A stretch of 64,000 nucleotides of DNA from Lachnocurva sp029100405. Its GTDB lineage: Bacteria > Bacillota > Clostridia > Lachnospirales > Lachnospiraceae. The DNA lies in NCBI GenBank assembly GCA_046263755.1, contig JBJYZC010000008.1, forward strand, positions 1 to 64,000, given 5' to 3'. A model generated the notes under the pieces. It had not been told where the DNA came from, made no database searches, and saw only the letters and a program-made list of their open reading frames with translations. Below, piece after piece: positions 25,224-34,496 of the stretch. The first letter of the stretch is position 1. Every line of letters starts with the position of its first letter. The translations under genes and the position numbers were made by a program.

Positions 25224-25565
25224 TATCGTAGGGAGGGGAATAAATCAAAAATCGGATATTGGGATAGGAAATTTAGGCCTCATTTAGCGTACTTTATCAT
25301 ATAGGGAATCGGTTTGCAAAAATCCGATAGTAGATATAAGGATTCCCTATCGGATTTTGAAGAAATGATTCCCATTACGATAAATGGCTCTGGAATAAGG
25401 GTTGGAACTATCGTAAATTGGACAAATCCTTCCCATTACGATACCTGGCTCTGGAATAAGGGTTGGGACTATCGTAAATTGGACAAATCCTTCCCATTAC
25501 GATAAATAGCTCTGGAATAAGGGTTGGAACTATCGTAAAAATCATAAGCATTGCTTATTACGATT
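25224..25565. repeat. Second block of TATCGTAA-N19-TTACGATA inverted repeats, six units
   Basis: Six inverted box pairs keep exactly 19 bases between boxes: 25224-25231/25251-25258, 25295-25302/25322-25329, 25348-25355/25375-25382, 25409-25416/25436-25443, 25470-25477/25497-25504 and 25531-25538/25558-25565. The middle three lie in a 61-base tandem array (the phrase GGCTCTGGAATAAGGGTTGG is repeated), while the outer ones have unrelated loops. The first pairs are more degenerate (TATCATAT, TATCGGAT), but the compensating partner boxes often change too (TATCGGAT with ATCCGATA). A short open frame here has no support as a gene. Confidence 0.85.
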
Positions 25566-25592
25566 TACGCCACTTACGATTTACGCCACGCC

Positions 25593-25610
25593 TTGTTAAA
25601 AAAATAACGA
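25593..25610. promoter_or_regulatory. Rex-like operator 1
   Basis: TTGTTAAAAAAATAACGA resembles the Rex consensus TTGTTAA-N4-TTAACAA with two changes in the right half. It lies just upstream of the -35 element of the but promoter. Rex is a NADH/NAD-sensing repressor of fermentation genes in Clostridia. Confidence 0.6.
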
Positions 25611-25618
25611 AAAGCTAT

Positions 25619-25646
25619 TGAATTGATTTATGTACAATGCTATAAT
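25619..25646 (+). promoter_or_regulatory. Promoter of the CoA-transferase gene
   Basis: TTGAAT at 25619-25624 and TATAAT at 25641-25646 with 16-base spacing. It predicts a leader of about 175 bases that contains the second Rex-like box and a 19-base duplication. Confidence 0.7.
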
Positions 25647-25732
25647 GCCTTATGTCGGGCGAATGAAACAGGTTTCAGAAGGAGAACGGACTCCAACCTA
25701 GTAGTAAGGACCCTATATTTTTTTGACTATGT

Positions 25733-25750
25733 TTGTTAAAAAAATAACAA
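25733..25750. promoter_or_regulatory. Rex-like operator 2
   Basis: TTGTTAAAAAAATAACAA matches TTGTTAA-N4-TTAACAA at all positions but one. It is downstream of the putative start site, where a bound repressor could block elongation. Confidence 0.65.
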
Positions 25751-25765
25751 AATACTGACAGCATC

Positions 25766-25803
25766 GTTATTACGAGAATAAGCAGTTATTACGAGAATAA
25801 GCA
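25766..25803. repeat. 19-bp perfect tandem duplication in the but leader
   Basis: Two identical copies of GTTATTACGAGAATAAGCA, directly upstream of the ribosome-binding site of the CoA-transferase gene. Confidence 0.85.
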
Positions 25804-25829
25804 ATAGAAGCTTTCGGGTGAGAAGGAAA

Positions 25830-27176
25830 ATGGATTACGAAAAAGAATATCAGCAAAAGTTGGTTACAGCAGATCAGGCTGCAGCAGTAGTGAAGGATGG
25901 CGACTGGGTCGACTATGGTTGGTGTGTAGGCACCAACAAAGCTTTCGATAAAGCCTTAGCCAAAAGAATGCCCGAACTGCATGATATCAAGTGCAGAGGT
26001 GGAATTCTTCTCCACGAGCCGGAAATTTTCAAAGTAGAAAATGCAGCCGAACATTTCACATGGAATAGCTGGTTCATGAATCCGGTAGAACGCCATGCCC
26101 AGAGCAAGGGTTTCTGCTACATGACACCGCTTCGCTATTCCGAACTCCCGAAGCTTTATCTGGAGAGCAAGGATCCTTTGGATGTTGCAGTTATGCAGGT
26201 ATCCCCGATGGATTCCTATGGCTACTTTAACTTCGGACCCAATGCAAGCCATATGTTTGCAGTTGTAAAGCGGGCGAAGAAAGTCATCGTTGAAGTGAAT
26301 GAGAACATGCCGGTCTGCCTGGGTCATAGGGAATCCTACGTTCACATCGATGACGTCGATATGATCATTGAAGGTGAGAATGAACCAATCGATGAAGTTC
26401 CAGCCGGCGGCCCTGCTTCAGCAATTGACGAAGCTGTTGCAAAGCTGGTTGTTCCGGAGATCCCGGACGGCGCAACCCTTCAGCTTGGAATCGGCGGTAT
26501 GCCGAATGCTATCGGCCAGATGATTGCAAAATCCGACCTGAAGCACCTTGGAGTTCATACCGAGATGTATGTTGATTCCTATATCGATATGGTCGAGGCC
26601 GGGAAGATCGACGGCAGTCTGAAGAATATAGACCGAGGCCTTCAGACCTATGCTTTCGCGGCAGGTTCCAAAAAGTTGTATGACTATCTGGATCATAACC
26701 CGGAATGCTGCGGACGAGTCGTAAGCTATGTCAATGATCCTTATGTCATTTCACAATTAGACAATTTCATCTCTATCAATAATGCAGTTGATGTCGATCT
26801 CTCCGGACAGGTCAATGCCGAGAGCGCAGGAGTTCGTAATATCTCCGGTTCCGGCGGCCAGCAGGATTTCGTTCTTGGAGCTTACTTGTCCCATGGCGGT
26901 AAATCCTTTATCTGCCTGTCTTCGACTTATAAGAATAAGAAGACAGGGAAGCTTGAAAGCCGGATCCGGCCGACACTGGAAGAGGGAAGTCAGACGACTG
27001 ATACCAGAACCAATACCATGTACATTGTTACCGAGTACGGTATGGTAAATCTGAAGGGCCTGACCTCCTGGCAGAGGGCAGAAGGCCTTATCAATATTGC
27101 ACATCCGGATTGCCGGGAGGAATTGATCCAGGCAGCCGAGAAGATGCATATCTGGCGAAATTCCAATAAGAGATAA
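25830..27176 (+). CDS. but: Butyryl-CoA:acetate CoA-transferase
   Basis: A 448-residue class I CoA-transferase that moves CoA from butyryl-CoA to acetate, releasing butyrate. Started at ATG 25830 (GAGAAGGA upstream) it has exactly the length I recall for the Roseburia enzyme, and motifs agree: [31 protein letters not shown], and the catalytic Glu245 in [17 protein letters not shown] four codons upstream is an alternative start. It has its own promoter with Rex-like sites, and sits 178 bases upstream of thl. 4-hydroxybutyrate CoA-transferases are similar, so substrate choice is by likeness and context. Confidence 0.9.
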   Translation: MDYEKEYQQKLVTADQAAAVVKDGDWVDYGWCVGTNKAFDKALAKRMPELHDIKCRGGILLHEPEIFKVENAAEHFTWNSWFMNPVERHAQSKGFCYMTPLRYSELPKLYLESKDPLDVAVMQVSPMDSYGYFNFGPNASHMFAVVKRAKKVIVEVNENMPVCLGHRESYVHIDDVDMIIEGENEPIDEVPAGGPASAIDEAVAKLVVPEIPDGATLQLGIGGMPNAIGQMIAKSDLKHLGVHTEMYVDSYIDMVEAGKIDGSLKNIDRGLQTYAFAAGSKKLYDYLDHNPECCGRVVSYVNDPYVISQLDNFISINNAVDVDLSGQVNAESAGVRNISGSGGQQDFVLGAYLSHGGKSFICLSSTYKNKKTGKLESRIRPTLEEGSQTTDTRTNTMYIVTEYGMVNLKGLTSWQRAEGLINIAHPDCREELIQAAEKMHIWRNSNKR

Positions 27177-27354
27177 GAGCCGGATCTTGCCGGGTGGGAA
27201 GAAAGTTTTGGATTTCATCCTAAACCATCGATTCCCGGCCAATATATTTTCCATGGATTTAGGTGCAACGCTCTACATTTCTAACTTAAGAGCGTGCCTG
27301 AATTATAAAGAAGTAGATAATAGTATGTTCATGAAAACCTAGGAGGTAAAAGAA

Positions 27355-28545
27355 ATGGGCAAGAAAATCGTTATCGCTGGTGCATGCCGTACAGCCATCG
27401 GAAAGATGGGCGGCCAGTTCGCTTCTGTACCTGTAGTTGATCTCGGTACTGCTGTCATCAAGGAAGCTCTGAAGAGATCCGGTGTTCCTGCAGACAAGGT
27501 TGACATGGTTTATATGGGCTGCGTACTGCAGGCTGGTCAGGGTCAGAACGTTGCTCGTCAGTCCGCTGTCAATGCAGGCATCCCTGTTGAGACTCCGGCA
27601 ATGACATTGAATATTCTCTGCGGTTCTGGTCTGGAAGCTGTTAATATGGCTGCAACTCAGATCCTTGCAGGCGAGAGCGAGATTGCTATTGCAGGTGGTA
27701 TGGAATCCATGAGTAAGGCCCCTTACCTCATTCCGGAAGGACGTTATGGCTATCGTATGGGTCATGCCCAGCTTCAGGATTCCATGATCAAAGATGCTCT
27801 GACCGATGCATTCAATGACTATCACATGGGAATCACAGCAGAGAACGTTGCTGAGAAGTACGGTCTGACCAGAGAAGAGCTCGATGCATTCGCAGCTGAG
27901 TCTCAGCAGAAGGCTTGCAAGGCAATCGAAGACGGCAAGTTCAAGGATGAGATCGTTCCTTTCGAAGTTCATGGCCGTAAGGGTAAGGTTACTGTTGTTG
28001 ATACCGATGAGGGACCTCGTCCTGGTACTACAAAGGAAGGCCTTGCAAAGCTGAAGCCTTGCTTTAAGAAGGATGGCGTTGTTACAGCAGGTAACGCATC
28101 CGGAATCAATGATGGTGCCGCAGCCGTTGTTGTTATGACTGAAGAGAAGGCTAAGGAACTCGGTGTTAAGCCGATGGCTTACTGGGAAGCTGGAGCACTT
28201 GGCGGTGTAGATCCTTCCATCATGGGTGTCGGACCGATCGTTGCTACCAGAAATCTTCTGAAGAAGACCGGACTTACCATTGATGACTTTGATCTCTATG
28301 AAGCCAACGAAGCATTCGCTACCCAGTCCCTTGCAGTTGCCAAGGATCTTGGCTTTGATCCTGCAAAGCTGAATGTCAACGGCGGTGCAATCGCTCTCGG
28401 ACATCCGGTAGGATGCAGTGGATGCCGTATCCTTGTAACTCTGCTTTATGAGATGCAGAAGAGAAAGGCTCATCGCGGACTTGCAACCCTTTGCATCGGC
28501 GGTGGTATGGGTGCAGCTTGCTCTGTTACTCGTTATGAAGATTAA
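27355..28545 (+). CDS. thlA: Acetyl-CoA acetyltransferase (thiolase)
   Basis: A 396-residue thiolase that joins two acetyl-CoA to acetoacetyl-CoA, the first step to butyrate. The nucleophile Cys89 is in [11 protein letters not shown], and the acid/base residues are in [14 protein letters not shown] (His) and [10 protein letters not shown] (Cys). AGGAGGTAAAAGAA precedes ATG 27355. It heads the thl-hbd-bcd-etfB-etfA cluster, all with strong ribosome sites and codon use biased to a small set, in line with high expression. Confidence 0.97.
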   Translation: MGKKIVIAGACRTAIGKMGGQFASVPVVDLGTAVIKEALKRSGVPADKVDMVYMGCVLQAGQGQNVARQSAVNAGIPVETPAMTLNILCGSGLEAVNMAATQILAGESEIAIAGGMESMSKAPYLIPEGRYGYRMGHAQLQDSMIKDALTDAFNDYHMGITAENVAEKYGLTREELDAFAAESQQKACKAIEDGKFKDEIVPFEVHGRKGKVTVVDTDEGPRPGTTKEGLAKLKPCFKKDGVVTAGNASGINDGAAAVVVMTEEKAKELGVKPMAYWEAGALGGVDPSIMGVGPIVATRNLLKKTGLTIDDFDLYEANEAFATQSLAVAKDLGFDPAKLNVNGGAIALGHPVGCSGCRILVTLLYEMQKRKAHRGLATLCIGGGMGAACSVTRYED

Positions 28546-28564
28546 TTGAAGGAGGAAGATTCTA

Positions 28565-29440
28565 ATGAAGGTTGCTGTTATCGGTGCCGGTACTATGGGA
28601 TCCGGTATTGCGCAGGCTTTTGCTCAGTGCGCTGATGTTGAGAAGGTTTATCTCTGCGATATCAAGGAAGAGTTCGCTGAAGGCGGTAAGGCTAAGATCA
28701 AGAAGCAGCTTGATAAAAGAGTTGCCAAGGGTAAGATGGAGCAGGCTGCCGCAGATGCTCTTCTGGCTAAGATTGTAACCGGTCTGAATACCATCGCTGT
28801 TGATCCGGACCTCGTTGTTGAGGCTGCTCTTGAGAATATGCAGATCAAGAAGGACTGCTTCAAGGCACTTCAGGATGAGATCGTAAAGAATCCGGACTGC
28901 ATTTTTGCATCCAATACTTCTTCTCTGTCCATCACAGAGATCGGCTCCGGCCTGTCTAAGCCTGTCATTGGCATGCATTTCTTCAACCCGGCTCCTGTTA
29001 TGAAGCTGGTTGAGGTTATCAAGGGTGCTAATACTCCGGACGAAGTTGTTGACAAGGTTAAGGAAATCGCCGTAAAGCTTGGCAAGACTCCGGTACAGGT
29101 CAATGAGGCAGCAGGTTTCGTTGTAAACCGTATCCTCGTACCTATGATCAATGAGGCAATCTGCGTATATGCAGCAGGTGTTTCTGACATCGAGGGAATT
29201 GATACCGCTATGAAGCTCGGCTGCAATCACCCGATGGGACCTCTGGAACTCGGCGACTACATCGGTCTCGATATCATCCTGGCTATCATGGATGTTATCT
29301 TCGCTGAGACCCACGACAGCAAGTATGCTGCATCTCCTCTTCTTCGTAAGATGGTACGCGGCAAGAAGCTTGGCGTTAAGACCGGAATCGGATTCTACAG
29401 CTATGCTGATGGTAAGAAGGTTCCTGTAGACAAGCTTTAA
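28565..29440 (+). CDS. hbd: 3-hydroxybutyryl-CoA dehydrogenase
   Basis: A 291-residue NAD-dependent enzyme reducing acetoacetyl-CoA to 3-hydroxybutyryl-CoA. The Rossmann motif is VIGAGTMGSGIAQAFA at residues 4-19, and the catalytic His is in GMHFFNPAPVMKLVE, followed by GFVVNRIL and the C-terminal dimer domain. Its start is 19 bases after thl, with GAAGGAGGAAG upstream. In many relatives crotonase (crt) sits between thl and hbd; here it is not present anywhere in the window. Confidence 0.97.
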   Translation: MKVAVIGAGTMGSGIAQAFAQCADVEKVYLCDIKEEFAEGGKAKIKKQLDKRVAKGKMEQAAADALLAKIVTGLNTIAVDPDLVVEAALENMQIKKDCFKALQDEIVKNPDCIFASNTSSLSITEIGSGLSKPVIGMHFFNPAPVMKLVEVIKGANTPDEVVDKVKEIAVKLGKTPVQVNEAAGFVVNRILVPMINEAICVYAAGVSDIEGIDTAMKLGCNHPMGPLELGDYIGLDIILAIMDVIFAETHDSKYAASPLLRKMVRGKKLGVKTGIGFYSYADGKKVPVDKL

Positions 29441-29460
29441 TTCGTACATAGTATCAGGGG

Positions 29461-29492
29461 GACAGGCGTGCGCTTTCAGAGGCGCGTCTGTC
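29461..29492 (+). promoter_or_regulatory. Hairpin between hbd and bcd
   Basis: GACAGGCGTGCGC pairs with GCGCGTCTGTC with one bulge, followed by CCTTTTTG. It could be a partial terminator or a processing site that adjusts bcd-etf levels relative to thl-hbd. The gap is 105 bases, the longest inside the cluster. Confidence 0.45.
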
Positions 29493-29545
29493 ATTCCTTT
29501 TTGCCTTCCCCTGCTACAAAGAAAGGAATTTTGGAGGTTCATAAC

Positions 29546-30721
29546 ATGGATTTCACGTTAGATAAAAAACATGCAATGGCGAGAGACCTGTTCCGTGATT
29601 TCGCACAGAACGAGGTAAAGCCTCTTGCACAGGAGACTGATGAGGAAGAGAAGTTCCCTGCAGAAACTTTTAAGAAGCTTGCAAAATGCGGCTTCATGGG
29701 AATTACTGCTCCGAGAGAATATGGCGGCCAGGGTTGTGACGAGCTGACTTATGTTCTCTGCCTGGAAGAGATCGCCAAGGTCTGCGGAACAACAGCTGTT
29801 GCTCTTTCTGCACATACTTCACTCTGCATCGATCCCATTATGACATGGGGAAATGAAGACCAGAAGAAGAAGTACATCCCCAAGCTTGCATCCGGTGAAT
29901 GGCTGGGTGCCTTCGGTCTGACCGAGCCGGGCGCAGGTACTGATGCCCAGGGCGTACAGACCAAGGCAGTTCTTTCCGAGGATGGAAAGTACTGGACTCT
30001 GAATGGCTCCAAGTGCTTCATCACCAACGGTGAAGTCGCTGATGTCTATATCATCATCGCTTATACCGATATCGTTCCGGATCGTAAGGGCAGACCTTCC
30101 AAGAAGTTCACCGCTTTCATCGTAGAGAAGGGTACTCCTGGATTCTCCTTCGGAACCAAGGAGCATAAGATGGGCATTCGTGGATCAGCTACCTACGAGC
30201 TGATCTTCCAGGACTGCAAGATCCCGGCTGAGAACCAGCTCGGACCTCGTGGCAAGGGCTTCCCGATCGCTATGCATACATTGGATGGTGGTCGTATCGG
30301 TATCGCAACTCAGGCTCTTGGCCTTGCAGAAGGTGCTCTGGAGAATACCGTTGCTTATGTAAAGGAAAGAAAGCAGTTTGGCCGTTCCATCGCAGCTTTC
30401 CAGAACACCCAGTTCCAGCTGGCTGATATGAAGGCAAAGTGCGACGCAGCACAGCTTCTGGTTTATAGGGCAGCTGCAGCAAAGGATGCTGTCGGATTTG
30501 CAACTGCATCGACCTATAGTGAAGAAGCAGCCATTGCCAAGTTATTCGCTGCAAGAATCGCTGTAGAGGTAACTTCTGAGGCAGTACAGCTTCATGGTGG
30601 TTACGGTTACATTCGTGAATACGATGTAGAGCGTATGATGAGAGATGCCAAGATTACAGAAATCTACGAAGGTACTTCCGAAGTAATGCGGATGGTTATC
30701 TCCGGCAAGCTGTTGAAATAA
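29546..30721 (+). CDS. bcd: Butyryl-CoA dehydrogenase
   Basis: A 391-residue FAD acyl-CoA dehydrogenase, started at ATG 29546 (TTGGAGGTTC upstream; an in-frame GTG at 29468 would run through the hairpin). It reduces crotonyl-CoA to butyryl-CoA and, with EtfAB in Clostridia, couples this to ferredoxin reduction by electron bifurcation. Signatures are [15 protein letters not shown], the FAD region [10 protein letters not shown], and the end [26 protein letters not shown], in which the catalytic Glu is in YEGT. The gene is followed at once by etfB and etfA. Confidence 0.96.
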   Translation: MDFTLDKKHAMARDLFRDFAQNEVKPLAQETDEEEKFPAETFKKLAKCGFMGITAPREYGGQGCDELTYVLCLEEIAKVCGTTAVALSAHTSLCIDPIMTWGNEDQKKKYIPKLASGEWLGAFGLTEPGAGTDAQGVQTKAVLSEDGKYWTLNGSKCFITNGEVADVYIIIAYTDIVPDRKGRPSKKFTAFIVEKGTPGFSFGTKEHKMGIRGSATYELIFQDCKIPAENQLGPRGKGFPIAMHTLDGGRIGIATQALGLAEGALENTVAYVKERKQFGRSIAAFQNTQFQLADMKAKCDAAQLLVYRAAAAKDAVGFATASTYSEEAAIAKLFAARIAVEVTSEAVQLHGGYGYIREYDVERMMRDAKITEIYEGTSEVMRMVISGKLLK

Positions 30722-30737
30722 GTAGGAGGAATTTACC

Positions 30738-31532
30738 GTGAAGATTATTGTTTGTATCAAACAGGTTCCTGATACAGCCGGCGGTGTTAAATTTAAACCG
30801 GACGGAACACTGGATCGTGGCGCTATGCTTGCCATCATGAATCCGGATGATAAGGCAGGTCTGGAAGCTGCTTTAAGAATCAAAGACGAGACCGGTGCAG
30901 AAGTTACTGTTATGACCATGGGTCTTCCCAAGGCAGATGCCGTTCTTCGTGAAGCACTGGCCATGGGCGCTGACAAGGCAATCCTTATGACTGACCGTAA
31001 GCTCGGCGGCGCTGATACCTGGGCAACTTCTTCTACCATTGCAGCAGGTATCCGTAACTTCGGTGATTATGATCTGATCATTACCGGACGTCAGGCAATC
31101 GATGGTGATACCGCACAGGTTGGTCCTCAGATCGCTGAGCATCTTGGAATTCCTGTAATCTCCTATGCACAGAAGATCAAGGTCAATGAGGCTGAGCATA
31201 CCGTAGAGGTTGAGCGTCAGTACGATGATCGTTATCATGTTCTGAAAGCAAAGATGCCTTGCCTGATTACTGCACTTTCCGAACTCAATACTCCTCGTTA
31301 CATGACTCCTAAGGGAATCTGGGATGCATGTGATGCAGAGATCACTGTCTGGGGACGTGATGATCTTAAGACTCTGAAGGATGAAGATATGGGTCTTGCC
31401 GGTTCTCCGACCAAGATCGCAAAGGCATCCGATAAGGTTCGTAAGGGTGCCGGAACCGTATATAAGGATCTGGATCCGGATCAGGGCGCAAAGACCATCT
31501 GCGACGCACTTGTTGAGCAGCATTATATTTAA
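30738..31532 (+). CDS. etfB: Electron transfer flavoprotein beta subunit
   Basis: A 264-residue subunit that binds a second flavin in bifurcating Etf complexes. It starts with GTG 30738 after AGTAGGAGG. Family segments are VCIKQVPDTAGGVKF at the start, TGRQAIDGDTAQVGPQIAEHLG in the AMP/FAD region, and MPCLITALSELNTPRYMT. The stop overlaps an in-frame ATG upstream of etfA, so the two are tightly coupled. Confidence 0.96.
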   Translation: MKIIVCIKQVPDTAGGVKFKPDGTLDRGAMLAIMNPDDKAGLEAALRIKDETGAEVTVMTMGLPKADAVLREALAMGADKAILMTDRKLGGADTWATSSTIAAGIRNFGDYDLIITGRQAIDGDTAQVGPQIAEHLGIPVISYAQKIKVNEAEHTVEVERQYDDRYHVLKAKMPCLITALSELNTPRYMTPKGIWDACDAEITVWGRDDLKTLKDEDMGLAGSPTKIAKASDKVRKGAGTVYKDLDPDQGAKTICDALVEQHYI

Positions 31533-31549
31533 TGAAGGCGGTGAATGAG

Positions 31550-32605
31550 ATGAATTTAGAAGAATATAAGGGTGTATTTATCTTTGCACAGCAGGTAGAT
31601 AACCATATCGATAACATCGCTTTCGAGTTACTTGGTAAGGCAAAAGACCTGGCAAAAGATTTGGATGAAAAAGTAACAGCAGTTCTGATCGGCTCCGGCA
31701 TGACCGATGCCATGGTTGATCAGCTGGCAGAGTATGGTGCTGACCGTGTCATCGTAGCTGATGATCCGGAATTGAAGGAATATCGTACCGAGCCGTATGC
31801 TGAGGCACTTGCCGGTATCATCAATGACTTCAAGCCGGAAATCGTTCTGGTTGGCGCAACAGCAATCGGACGTGACCTTGGACCTACCGTATCCGCAAGA
31901 GTTGCAACCGGTCTGACTGCAGACTGCACCAAGCTTGAGATCGGTGACTTCCCTCTGGAAGCAAAGGAAGGTCAGGAGCAGAAACATAAGCAGCTCCTTA
32001 TGACTCGTCCTGCATTCGGTGGAAACACCATCGCTACCATTGCCTGCCCGGACAATCGTCCTCAGATGTCTACCGTACGTCCCGGCGTTATGCAGAAGAT
32101 CACACCGGTCAAGGGCGCAAAAGCAGAGCGTGTTGACTGGAAGCATGACTTCAAGCCGAACGACCGCTATGTAGAGATCGAAAAGGTTGTTAAGAAGGTT
32201 ACTGAGACCGTTGATATCCAGAAGGCTAAGATCCTGGTATCCGGTGGACGTGGAGTAGGTTCTGCTGAGAATTTCAAGATCTTACGTGATCTTGCAGATG
32301 TTCTTGGCGGCGAAGTTTCCTGCTCTCGTGCCGTTGTAGATAATGGCTGGATGCCGAAAGACCTTCAGGTTGGCCAGACCGGTAAGACCGTTCGTCCGAA
32401 GATCTACTTTGCAATCGGTATTTCCGGTGCGATCCAGCATGTCGCAGGTATGGAAGAATCCGACCTCATCATTGCAATCAACAAAGATGAATCTGCACCG
32501 ATCATGGATGTTGCAGATATCGGAATTGTCGGCGATCTGAATAAGATTGTTCCGAAACTGACTGCAGATATCAAGGCTGAGATGGCTAAGAAGGCAGAAG
32601 TCTAA
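31550..32605 (+). CDS. etfA: Electron transfer flavoprotein alpha subunit
   Basis: A 351-residue FAD subunit started at ATG 31550, seven bases after AAGGCGG; this gives the normal MNLEEYKGV start, while ATG 31532 would add six residues and overlap etfB. FAD-binding segments are SGGRGVGS, AVVDNGWMP..QVGQTGKTVRP, IYFAIGISGAIQH and INKDESAPI. It ends the butyrate cluster. The 3' end carries a short duplication (AGAAGGCAGAAGTCT twice around the stop). Confidence 0.96.
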   Translation: MNLEEYKGVFIFAQQVDNHIDNIAFELLGKAKDLAKDLDEKVTAVLIGSGMTDAMVDQLAEYGADRVIVADDPELKEYRTEPYAEALAGIINDFKPEIVLVGATAIGRDLGPTVSARVATGLTADCTKLEIGDFPLEAKEGQEQKHKQLLMTRPAFGGNTIATIACPDNRPQMSTVRPGVMQKITPVKGAKAERVDWKHDFKPNDRYVEIEKVVKKVTETVDIQKAKILVSGGRGVGSAENFKILRDLADVLGGEVSCSRAVVDNGWMPKDLQVGQTGKTVRPKIYFAIGISGAIQHVAGMEESDLIIAINKDESAPIMDVADIGIVGDLNKIVPKLTADIKAEMAKKAEV

Positions 32606-32656
32606 AGAAGGCAGAAGTCTTAGGAAGGCTTCTAAAAGAAAGCTATTTATATGAAG

Positions 32657-32689
32657 ACAGGGGCGTGTTTTACACGCCCCTGTTTTTTT
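32657..32689 (+). terminator. Terminator of the butyrate cluster
   Basis: A perfect 12-bp stem ACAGGGGCGTGT/ACACGCCCCTGT with a three-base loop and seven T residues. Confidence 0.95.
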
Positions 32690-33163
32690 GCCCTTTCGTC
32701 TATTTTGCCCCGCCCCACACATGCCATACACATGCCTTACACCTGCCCCACAATCCCAGATCCCACTCAACTATGTATGTCAAGCACGTGTAAATATGCA
32801 AAAATATACAAATAGTATACAAATAATATACGACAATTGAGAGATAGAAAAAGGAATAACATGGAGTAATAACAAGACCGATCTCCCATAGAAATCAATG
32901 AATTATTATATTGGATATTACCAATTATAACAGACAAATAATGCAATAAATACAGTATTTTGGCACATATTCTGGAATGTGGTATTACCAGAGTAGAATG
33001 AAGCATAGAAAGAAGCAACTGACAAGCGGAATCGGTTAGCTTACCCCTAGCTTCCCCTCCAAAAATGTATACAATTATGCATACATGTATATTGTTCGTG
33101 AAAAATATAACGAGTAAAATCGATTTCGTTGAAAGCACTCATTATATTTAAAGGAGGAGAATT
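32690..33163. other. AT-rich intergenic region with short repeats and palindromes
   Basis: No convincing gene. It contains a short CATACACATGCC-type repeat (about 32715-32755), repeated TATAC/GTATAC steps near 32805-32833, and GTATAC..GCATACATGTATA near 33067-33093, just before the next gene. These alternating Thy-Ade palindromes may be regulatory. A reverse-strand open frame of 123 codons (32767-33138) has biased low-complexity composition and no ribosome site. Confidence 0.5.
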
Positions 33164-34264
33164 ATGTTGTTTCAGCTTTATGGCGAGACAGGCATGACCC
33201 AGATCCTGGGATGGGTTCTGGTTTTTGCCGGTCTGATCCTTATGAATGAGATCGGTCGCCGTACCAAATTTGGCGGAATCCTTGTTTTCGGAATTATTCC
33301 AGCCATTCTTACCGTTTACTTTATTGCAGTTCATATCGGAGCATCTGTCGGTGCTTCCTGGGCATTAAATTCCCAGACCTATATGTACATGAACGGTTGG
33401 TTCCACTATGCTAAGCTTTATGCTGCAGATATCGGATGCGTAGGTTTTCTTATGCTTAAGTATCAGTGGGGCATCGGTAAGAAAGAATGGTTCAAACCCT
33501 GGCCTTTTGTGATCGTTGGGATCAATATTCTGATCGCAGTCGGCTCTGACCTTGAGTCTGCTTTCCGTGGTTTCGCTGCAGGCGGCATGGCTGGCGGCTG
33601 GTGGGCATCCAACGAAGGTGTCTTCCTCTATGGCGGCTGGTGGAATATTGTCAATGCGATCGCCGGTCTGATCAACATTTTCTGTATGACCGGCTGGTGG
33701 GGCATCTATTCTTCCAAGAAGAATAAAGACATGCTTTGGCCGGATATGACCGTTTGGTTCATTGTTGCTTACGATGTATGGAACTTCGAGTACACCTACT
33801 GCAATCTGCCGACTCACACCTGGTATTGCGGAGTTGCTTTGCTTCTGGCTCCGACCTTTGCAAATGCACTTTGGAACAAGGGCGGCTGGATCCAGAACCG
33901 CGCCAATACCCTGGCTGTATGGTGCATGTTTGCTCAGGTAGTGCCTCTCTTCCAGCTTTCCAGGAGATTCTCCGTTCTTCCGGTACTCTACAAGGGCGCT
34001 AATGGAAAGTCCGCCCTGGATCTCTACACCAAGGCAATTGAGGTTTACCGGAACCATGGGGATGCTGCAAAGGCAATTGCGGACCTTGGAATCAAGGCCA
34101 ATCCAACCATGCAGGGCGTCTGGGCTCTGGCCGCTCTGGCTGCCAATGTCATCTGCATCTCTGTGATCATCAAGCGTTCCGTGGAGCAGAAGAAGAATCC
34201 ATATAAGAATGAGATCTTCGCCGGCACACGTGACTTCGAGCAGGCAATGGCTAGAAGAGCTTGA
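33164..34264 (+). CDS. Polytopic membrane protein, unknown function
   Basis: A 366-residue integral membrane protein with about nine hydrophobic segments, very rich in Trp, Gly and Tyr. AAAGGAGGAGAATT precedes ATG 33164. Notable stretches are GRRTKFGGILVFG after helix 1, the Gly/Trp-rich loop AAGGMAGGWWASNEG near 140-155, and DVWNFEYTYCNLPTHTWYCG, with two Cys and a His in a possible membrane-edge site. The C-terminus is charged and cytosolic. I recall uncharacterised DUF families of this kind in gut Clostridia (possibly DUF5692), but cannot confirm. It stands alone, between terminators. Confidence 0.8.
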   Translation: MLFQLYGETGMTQILGWVLVFAGLILMNEIGRRTKFGGILVFGIIPAILTVYFIAVHIGASVGASWALNSQTYMYMNGWFHYAKLYAADIGCVGFLMLKYQWGIGKKEWFKPWPFVIVGINILIAVGSDLESAFRGFAAGGMAGGWWASNEGVFLYGGWWNIVNAIAGLINIFCMTGWWGIYSSKKNKDMLWPDMTVWFIVAYDVWNFEYTYCNLPTHTWYCGVALLLAPTFANALWNKGGWIQNRANTLAVWCMFAQVVPLFQLSRRFSVLPVLYKGANGKSALDLYTKAIEVYRNHGDAAKAIADLGIKANPTMQGVWALAALAANVICISVIIKRSVEQKKNPYKNEIFAGTRDFEQAMARRA

Positions 34265-34287
34265 TGCTGTGAAATATAGACCGGATC

Positions 34288-34424
34288 GCTTCGTTGAAAT
34301 GGTCTTATAAAGAGAGCCTTTGTTTTGAAAATCGAAACAGGGGCTCCTATTTCAGCTGACTTCGTTGAAATGTTTTTATCAAGAGAGCCCTTGTTTTTGA
34401 AAATCGAAACAGGGGCTCTTTTTT
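34288..34424 (+). terminator. Duplicated terminator segment
   Basis: A roughly 71-base segment occurs twice (34288-34348 and 34359-34420): CTTCGTTGAAATG.., then GAGCCCTTGTTT, and AAACAGGGGCTC. The second copy forms a good hairpin (34385-34396 with 34407-34418) and has a six-T tail; the first has mismatches and a poor tail. Confidence 0.8.
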
Positions 34425-34496
34425 CTCTTGGATTTGTGTTATAATTTTCGCAATGCCCGGGTTTCATGTGGCCGGACAGGTCGCACTATATTCAGA

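Noticed and set aside
25314..25505. 63-codon frame in the repeat block upstream of but
   Set aside because: It is made of the 61-bp repeat units and has no ribosome site.
32767..33138. Reverse-strand frame of 123 codons upstream of the membrane protein gene
   Set aside because: AT-rich low-complexity translation, no ribosome site, and it overlaps the likely promoter of 33164.
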